54,625 nt of DNA, taken from assembly GCA_002716765.1 (NCBI GenBank), contig PBBY01000004.1, forward strand, positions 1 through 54,625, written 5' to 3'. The stretch's first letter is position 1. Each line of letters begins with the position of its first letter. This DNA is from Candidatus Magasanikiibacteriota bacterium. Lineage in GTDB: Bacteria; Patescibacteriota; Patescibacteriia; Magasanikbacterales; UBA922. Under the pieces are notes generated by a model. The model was not told where the DNA came from and did not search any database. It saw nothing but the letters and a program-made list of their open reading frames with translations. The position numbers and the translations under genes are program-made. Shown here piece by piece: positions 49,907-54,625 of the stretch.

Positions 49907-52399
49907 ATGTCAAAACAAAATCCCGAAGCGGTGTTGCCTGGTGGTGGTGCTGCTGATTCAGCAGGTGAAAGAATTGTCCCAATTCATTTGGTTGATGAAA
50001 TGAAAACGTCTTATCTTGATTATGCAATGAGTGTGATTGTTGCGCGTGCACTACCTGATGTTCGTGATGGGTTAAAACCAGTGCATCGGAGAGTCTTGTA
50101 TTCTATGTGGAAACTAGGATTAAAGCATGGGGCAAAGTTTAGAAAATCTGCTCATGTGGTGGGTGATGTTATGGCAAAGTACCATCCGCACGGTGATGCA
50201 TCTATTTATGATTCTCTTGTTCGTATGGCGCAGGATTTCTCTATGAGAAGTCCTATGGTTAATGGTCAAGGAAACTTTGGGTCGATGGACGGTGATAGTG
50301 CGGCTGCGATGCGTTATACGGAGGCAAAATTGCAGCACGTTGCAGAAGAGATGTTGCTTGATATAGAAAAAGATACCGTTGACTTTGGACCAAACTATGA
50401 TGGTTCAACAAAAGAACCACGAGTTCTTCCGAGCAAGCTCCCACATTTGCTTTTGAATGGAAGTATGGGTATTGCCGTGGGAATGGCAACAAATATTCCC
50501 CCACATAATCTGGGTGAACTGTGTGATGCGGTCACGCATATTATTGACAATCCAAGTACAACGATTGAAGGGCTTATGGATTTTGTACAAGGACCCGACT
50601 TCCCAACAGGTGGTATTATTTATGATAAAAAAGATATTCTCACAATGTATGCCACAGGAAGAGGTGGGGTTGTGTTGCGTGCAAAGGCTGAGATTGTCGA
50701 GGCAAAGTCTGGATTGTTTAAGATTGTTGTCAAAGAGATACCTTATCAGGTAAATAAGGCAAACCTGATAGAAAAGATTGCTAGACTTGTTCAGGAGAAA
50801 AAGATTATTGGGATTAAAGATTTGCGAGATGAGTCAAATAAAGACGGTGTCCGTATTGTTATTGAGCTTAAAAAATCTGCATATCCCAAAAAGGTGCTTA
50901 ACAAGTTGTATAAAATGACTGATTTGCAGACCACGTTTCATATGAATATGATTGCGCTTGTCGATGGGATTCAGCCAAGGCTCATGACACTAAAATCAGT
51001 ATTGGAGGAGTATGTAAAACATCGACAAATTGTGGTTCGCAGAAGGACGGCGTTTGACTTAAGAAAGGCTGAAGAGCGTGCTCATATTTTGGAAGGTCTT
51101 TCAAAAGCTTTGGACAAGATAGATCAGGTAATCAGTGTTATACGAGCATCAAAAGACAAGGAAGAGGCAAAGCAAAATTTGATGAAAAAATTTAAATTTA
51201 CCGAAAGGCAGGTTGTCGCAATACTTGACATGCGTTTACAGCAGTTGGCAAACCTAGAAAGAAAAAAAATAGAGGACGAGTTAAAAGAAAAACTTGCACT
51301 TATTAAGGAGTTACAAGGAATACTTGCAAGTGAGAAAAAGATTTTAGGTATCATTAAAGACGAGGTGTCTGATGTTCGGGCGAAGTTTGCTAACCCACGT
51401 AGAACAAAGGTGGTTGCCAGAGGGATTAAGGAGTTTACCATAGAAGACTTAGTGCCAAATGAGCCTACAATTATTATGGCTACACGTGATGGGTATATTA
51501 AGCGTATGCCAATTGACACCTTCAAAACACAGGCTAGAGGAGGTAAGGGGGTAATTGGGTTAACAACAAAAGAGGAGGATGTGGTCGAGCATTTGCGGAC
51601 AACCAACACACACGATAGTTTGTTATTTTTTACGACTCGCGGACGTGTGTTTCAATTGCATGCTTATGAAATTCCAGAGGCATCTCGTACAGCAAAAGGT
51701 CAGGCATTGGTAAACTTTTTACAACTTGCTCCACATGAAAAGGTTGCGGCAATACTCTCTATGGAAGATATGACGAAGTATGAGTATCTTGTCATGGTTA
51801 CAAAAAAAGGTGTTATTAAGAAAACAAAAATTAGTGATTTTAAGAATGTGCGCAGGTCTGGTTTAATTGCACTAAAGATTAAGTCTGAAGATATGCTTGA
51901 GTGGGTTCGACCATCAGGCGGTAAAGATGACATTGTTCTGGTTACTCAGTTTGGGCAAGCAATTAGGTTTAAAGAGGCTGATGTTCGTGCAATGGGAAGG
52001 ACAGCTGCAGGTGTTCGCGGTATCAAGCTTAAATCCGAGGATGATGTTATTGGTATGGGGGTTGTGTCTCCTGCTTTGGTTAAGAAAAAAGTGATGGAGC
52101 TCTTGGTTGTTTCTGAGAATGGTCTTGGAAAACGAACAAAAATATCCGAGTATAAGGTTCAGGGTCGCGGCGGAAGTGGTATAAAAACAATGAATGTTAC
52201 CGACAAAACAGGAAGAATTATGAGCGCACGAGTGATTAACAATACAGAGCCAAACGATTTGCTTATTATTTCAAAAAATGGGCAGGTTGTACGAATACCA
52301 CTTAAGACCGTCTCTACTTTGGGTCGGGCAACACAAGGTGTAAGGATTATGCGTTTTAAGAAGTCTGGTGATATTGTGGCTGGGATTACGGTCCTTTAG
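49907..52399 (+). CDS. gyrA: DNA gyrase subunit A
   Basis: 830 residues. The winged-helix/tower part has the catalytic tyrosine in SAAAMRYTEAKL (about 128-139). The quinolone-resistance region reads HPHGDASIYDSLVRMAQ, so the position of E. coli Ser83 is Ala here, the same residues as in mycobacterial GyrA. The C-terminal beta-pinwheel has the GyrA box QARGGKG (about 544-550) in place of QRRGGKG. With GyrB it introduces negative supercoils. gyrB is not in the window. No Shine-Dalgarno precedes the ATG. Confidence 0.97.
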   Translation: MSKQNPEAVLPGGGAADSAGERIVPIHLVDEMKTSYLDYAMSVIVARALPDVRDGLKPVHRRVLYSMWKLGLKHGAKFRKSAHVVGDVMAKYHPHGDASIYDSLVRMAQDFSMRSPMVNGQGNFGSMDGDSAAAMRYTEAKLQHVAEEMLLDIEKDTVDFGPNYDGSTKEPRVLPSKLPHLLLNGSMGIAVGMATNIPPHNLGELCDAVTHIIDNPSTTIEGLMDFVQGPDFPTGGIIYDKKDILTMYATGRGGVVLRAKAEIVEAKSGLFKIVVKEIPYQVNKANLIEKIARLVQEKKIIGIKDLRDESNKDGVRIVIELKKSAYPKKVLNKLYKMTDLQTTFHMNMIALVDGIQPRLMTLKSVLEEYVKHRQIVVRRRTAFDLRKAEERAHILEGLSKALDKIDQVISVIRASKDKEEAKQNLMKKFKFTERQVVAILDMRLQQLANLERKKIEDELKEKLALIKELQGILASEKKILGIIKDEVSDVRAKFANPRRTKVVARGIKEFTIEDLVPNEPTIIMATRDGYIKRMPIDTFKTQARGGKGVIGLTTKEEDVVEHLRTTNTHDSLLFFTTRGRVFQLHAYEIPEASRTAKGQALVNFLQLAPHEKVAAILSMEDMTKYEYLVMVTKKGVIKKTKISDFKNVRRSGLIALKIKSEDMLEWVRPSGGKDDIVLVTQFGQAIRFKEADVRAMGRTAAGVRGIKLKSEDDVIGMGVVSPALVKKKVMELLVVSENGLGKRTKISEYKVQGRGGSGIKTMNVTDKTGRIMSARVINNTEPNDLLIISKNGQVVRIPLKTVSTLGRATQGVRIMRFKKSGDIVAGITVL

Positions 52400-52460
52400 G
52401 TTCGGTTTTTAGGACAACATATTCTTTTTATTTGCCTCTTAGGAGATACCATTCTTTTGG

Positions 52461-52489
52461 TTGACAAAAAGGTATTTCTTCTTTATACT
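52461..52489 (+). promoter_or_regulatory. Promoter of ftsH
   Basis: TTGACA (52461-52466), 17 bases, TATACT (52484-52489). Confidence 0.85.
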
Positions 52490-52549
52490 ATTGGTCATAC
52501 TTATGATAAAAATTTATTTATCATCATCCAATAGTTAACACGTATATTT

Positions 52550-54415
52550 ATGAAAAAATTATTACAAAATTTTGGTATTATTATTCTTACACTCGTACTA
52601 CTTGCCGGTGTTATGAGTGTGCTCCATGCAGGAGAAGAAAAACCAAAAGATGTTGGAATAAACACACTTGTTTCTTATGTTATAGAAGATAAAGTAGAAA
52701 AAGTAGAGGTTGAAAAAGATACCATTCTTGTTACGGTAAAAGATGTCGATACCGTTGATATGGAGGAGCGAGGAAAGCAGTTAAAAATAAAAAAAGAGTT
52801 TGGTCAATCTTTTACTGAGTTGATGGAGAATGTTGGTGTGTCAGGTGAAAAACTTCAGGCATTAGATATCAGAATTAAAGAGGATCCGGTTTGGAAGACT
52901 ATTCTTATAGGTATGGCACCATTTTTGTTTCCATTTCTTATTATTGGTGTGTTTTTATACTTTATGACAAGACAGGTGCAAGGGGCTAATAGCAAGGCGA
53001 TGGGTTTTGGGGCAAGTTCTGCAAAGCAAGCAAAAACTGACGAAAAAAGTAAAAAAACATTTAAAGATGTTGCTGGGGCTTATGAAGCAAAAGAAGAGTT
53101 AGAAGAGGTCGTTGACTTTTTAAAACATCCGCAAAAGTTTACCGATATGGGGGCAAAAATTCCACGCGGTGTGTTGCTTATGGGTTCACCAGGAACAGGA
53201 AAAACATTATTAGCAAAAGCTGTTGCTGGCGAGGCGCAGGTGCCATTTTTTCACATTTCTGGTTCAGAATTTGTAGAAATGTTTGTTGGTGTGGGTGCAA
53301 GTCGTGTTCGAGATTTGTTTAATAAGGCTAAAAAAGCTGCACCTGCAATTGTGTTTATAGATGAAATTGATGCTGTAGGAAGAAAGCGTGGTGCTGGCCT
53401 TGGCGGGTCTCATGATGAGCGCGAGCAAACATTAAATCAAATTTTGGTAGAAATGGACGGGTTTGATCCAAATGTTGGTATTATTGTGATTGCCGCAACT
53501 AATAGACCAGATGTATTAGACAAAGCTTTATTGCGACCAGGTCGGTTTGATCGACGTGTGGTTATTGCTTTACCAGACATTAAAGAGCGTGAAGAAATTC
53601 TTGGTGTACATGTTAAAAACAAACCGCTTGCAAAAGAGGTGAGTGTCAAAAGTTTGGCAGAAAGGACCCCGGGTTTTTCTGGTGCGGATTTGGAAAACCT
53701 GCTTAATGAGGCAGCAATTCTTGCAGTGCGGAAAAAATCAAAAACTATTACAGAAGAGATGGTGCGAGAAAGTGTAGATAAGGTGTTACTTGGACCAGAA
53801 AAAAAGTCACGACTTATGACAGAAGAAGACAAGGAGATGACAGCGTATCATGAAGCAGGTCATGCAATTGTAGGTCACTTCCTTGAAAATTGTGATCCAG
53901 TGAGGAAAGTGTCTATTATTGGGCGTGGTATGGCAGGTGGGTATACGCTTTCGATGCCAGACAAGGATAGACATTATCGAAGACTTGTTGAGTTCAAGGA
54001 TGATATGGCAATGATGATGGGTGGGTACGTTGCAGAAGAAATGCAGTACGGAAGAGACAGGCTCACTACCGGACCGTCGAGTGATTTGAAAAAAGCAACA
54101 CAGCTTGCAAAGAAAATGGTTATGCAATATGGTATGAGCGAAGAGCTTGGCCCGCGCGTATATGGTGATAATGAAGAACTTATTTTCCTTGCACAAGAAA
54201 TTCACGATAAGAAAAATTATTCCGAAAAAACGGCAGAAATTATCGATAGAGAAATTAATGAACTCCTTAAAAATGCAAAAAAAGAAGCAGAGCGTATATT
54301 AACCAAACACAAAGATGAGACAGAACGATTAGTCAAGAAACTTCTAGAGGTGGAAACAGTAGAACAAGAAGAGTTTAATGCTATTATGGAAGGAAAGGGT
54401 GTGGAGAAAAAATAA
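52550..54415 (+). CDS. ftsH: ATP-dependent zinc metalloprotease FtsH
   Basis: 621 residues, the normal length. TM1 (about 8-26), an exported FtsH-ext domain (about 30-110), TM2 (about 117-139), the AAA core with Walker A GSPGTGKT (212-219), pore loop [15 protein letters not shown] (about 241-255), Walker B FIDEID (269-274), the second region of homology around [19 protein letters not shown], and the zinc site HEAGH (434-438). It degrades misfolded or regulatory membrane proteins as a hexamer. It has a perfect promoter and a terminator and is monocistronic. There is no Shine-Dalgarno. Confidence 0.97.
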   Translation: MKKLLQNFGIIILTLVLLAGVMSVLHAGEEKPKDVGINTLVSYVIEDKVEKVEVEKDTILVTVKDVDTVDMEERGKQLKIKKEFGQSFTELMENVGVSGEKLQALDIRIKEDPVWKTILIGMAPFLFPFLIIGVFLYFMTRQVQGANSKAMGFGASSAKQAKTDEKSKKTFKDVAGAYEAKEELEEVVDFLKHPQKFTDMGAKIPRGVLLMGSPGTGKTLLAKAVAGEAQVPFFHISGSEFVEMFVGVGASRVRDLFNKAKKAAPAIVFIDEIDAVGRKRGAGLGGSHDEREQTLNQILVEMDGFDPNVGIIVIAATNRPDVLDKALLRPGRFDRRVVIALPDIKEREEILGVHVKNKPLAKEVSVKSLAERTPGFSGADLENLLNEAAILAVRKKSKTITEEMVRESVDKVLLGPEKKSRLMTEEDKEMTAYHEAGHAIVGHFLENCDPVRKVSIIGRGMAGGYTLSMPDKDRHYRRLVEFKDDMAMMMGGYVAEEMQYGRDRLTTGPSSDLKKATQLAKKMVMQYGMSEELGPRVYGDNEELIFLAQEIHDKKNYSEKTAEIIDREINELLKNAKKEAERILTKHKDETERLVKKLLEVETVEQEEFNAIMEGKGVEKK

Positions 54416-54431
54416 AAAAAAGACGAATCAT

Positions 54432-54465
54432 AAAAAACACCAGGTAGTTAAGTGGTGTTTTTTAT
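54432..54465 (+). terminator. Terminator after ftsH
   Basis: AAAAAACACC...GGTGTTTTTT with an 11-base loop. Confidence 0.85.
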
Positions 54466-54480
54466 TTTTTGGGTACAAGC

Positions 54481-54509
54481 TTGACAAAAATACTATCATT
54501 TGCTAAGGT
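54481..54509 (+). promoter_or_regulatory. Promoter of the last, partial gene
   Basis: TTGACA (54481-54486), 17 bases, TGC-TAAGGT (54504-54509). Confidence 0.65.
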
Positions 54510-54559
54510 CAGAGGGTTGGGTAATTCTGCCTAATAACCTCATTGAGAGGATTGTGTAA

Positions 54560-54625
54560 ATGAGTGTAAATAATTCAAACAAAGAAGAAGTAACCTGGAA
54601 TCCTGAGCATCTTGCAAATGCTCTT
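54560..54625 (+). CDS. Start of an unidentified gene, cut by the window edge
   Basis: Twenty-two codons (MSVNNSNKEEVTWNPEHLAN...) are open to the end. A weak GAGAGG lies upstream. It is too short to assign, but the promoter placed 50 bases upstream supports a real gene. Confidence 0.5.
   Translation, partial: MSVNNSNKEEVTWNPEHLANAL

Noticed and set aside
1-54625. UGA recoded as glycine
   Set aside because: Genes such as 43396-43935 stop properly at TGA and no in-frame TGA is needed to complete any recognised protein.
1-54625. Insertion sequences, prophage or rRNA genes
   Set aside because: No transposase, integrase, phage structural gene or rRNA sequence was seen.

Overview
The window looks like a chromosomal segment of a low-GC, ultra-small-type bacterium of the Candidate Phyla Radiation (Patescibacteria), probably a Parcubacteria/ABY1-like lineage. 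The grounds are the style of the pilin-like genes, a TrmB-type regulator, AT-rich spacers, many compact genes without Shine-Dalgarno sequences, and orphan secreted proteins beside housekeeping genes. TGA is used as an ordinary stop (for example at 43935), so a UGA-recoding lineage is not supported. The placement is inference, because there is no 16S rRNA in the window.

Layout. 1-6.4 kb: a GC-richer partial gene with scrambled DHH-like motifs behind a long structured leader, a TrmB-like regulator with a palindrome over its promoter, a 770-residue GNAT-tailed protein, rmuC, and an orphan gene with its own structured leader. 6.7-8.45 kb: tRNA-Arg(CCT), then a 1.6-kb AT-rich gene-free stretch with DnaA boxes, five phased 26-bp inverted-repeat iterons and four parS-like sites (a likely replication origin and partition locus), then tRNA-His(GTG). 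8.5-9.6 kb: a GT4 glycosyltransferase. 9.8-21.5 kb: sixteen paralogous two-TM pilin-like proteins (VirB2/TrbC or T4SS-pilin-like) on one strand, interrupted by one solute-binding lipoprotein. 21.5-26.2 kb: galU and a three-gene type IV (pseudo)pilin operon with a large Ig/carboxypeptidase-regulatory-like minor pilin. 26.3-28.2 kb: a coiled-coil orphan and rpsF-ssb-rpsR.

28.3-33.4 kb: a plus-strand surface operon made of a WxL-like secreted protein, a DUF916-like partner and a 1168-residue protein with twelve Cys-rich DUF4215-type repeats. 33.5-43.3 kb: a GT2, a series of genes with unusually strong Shine-Dalgarno sites and TGATAC(G/C)(G/A)T-type promoters, ileS of the eukaryote-like type behind a T-box-like leader, a MATE exporter and ilvE. 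43.4-54.6 kb: housekeeping genes (NadR-like NTPase, ruvA, pepA, a methyltransferase, rpsA, a degenerate MBL-fold protein, a Lys-rich membrane protein, gyrA, ftsH) and the first codons of another gene.

The main theme is a large cell-surface investment (two-TM pilins, type IV minor pilins, a WxL-like complex, glycosyltransferases) next to what looks like the origin of replication. The best candidates for something undescribed are the pilin array with its embedded binding lipoprotein, the oriC/parS locus lying away from any visible dnaA, and the structured leaders (T-box-like at ileS; switch-like at 697-1023 and 6476-6546).
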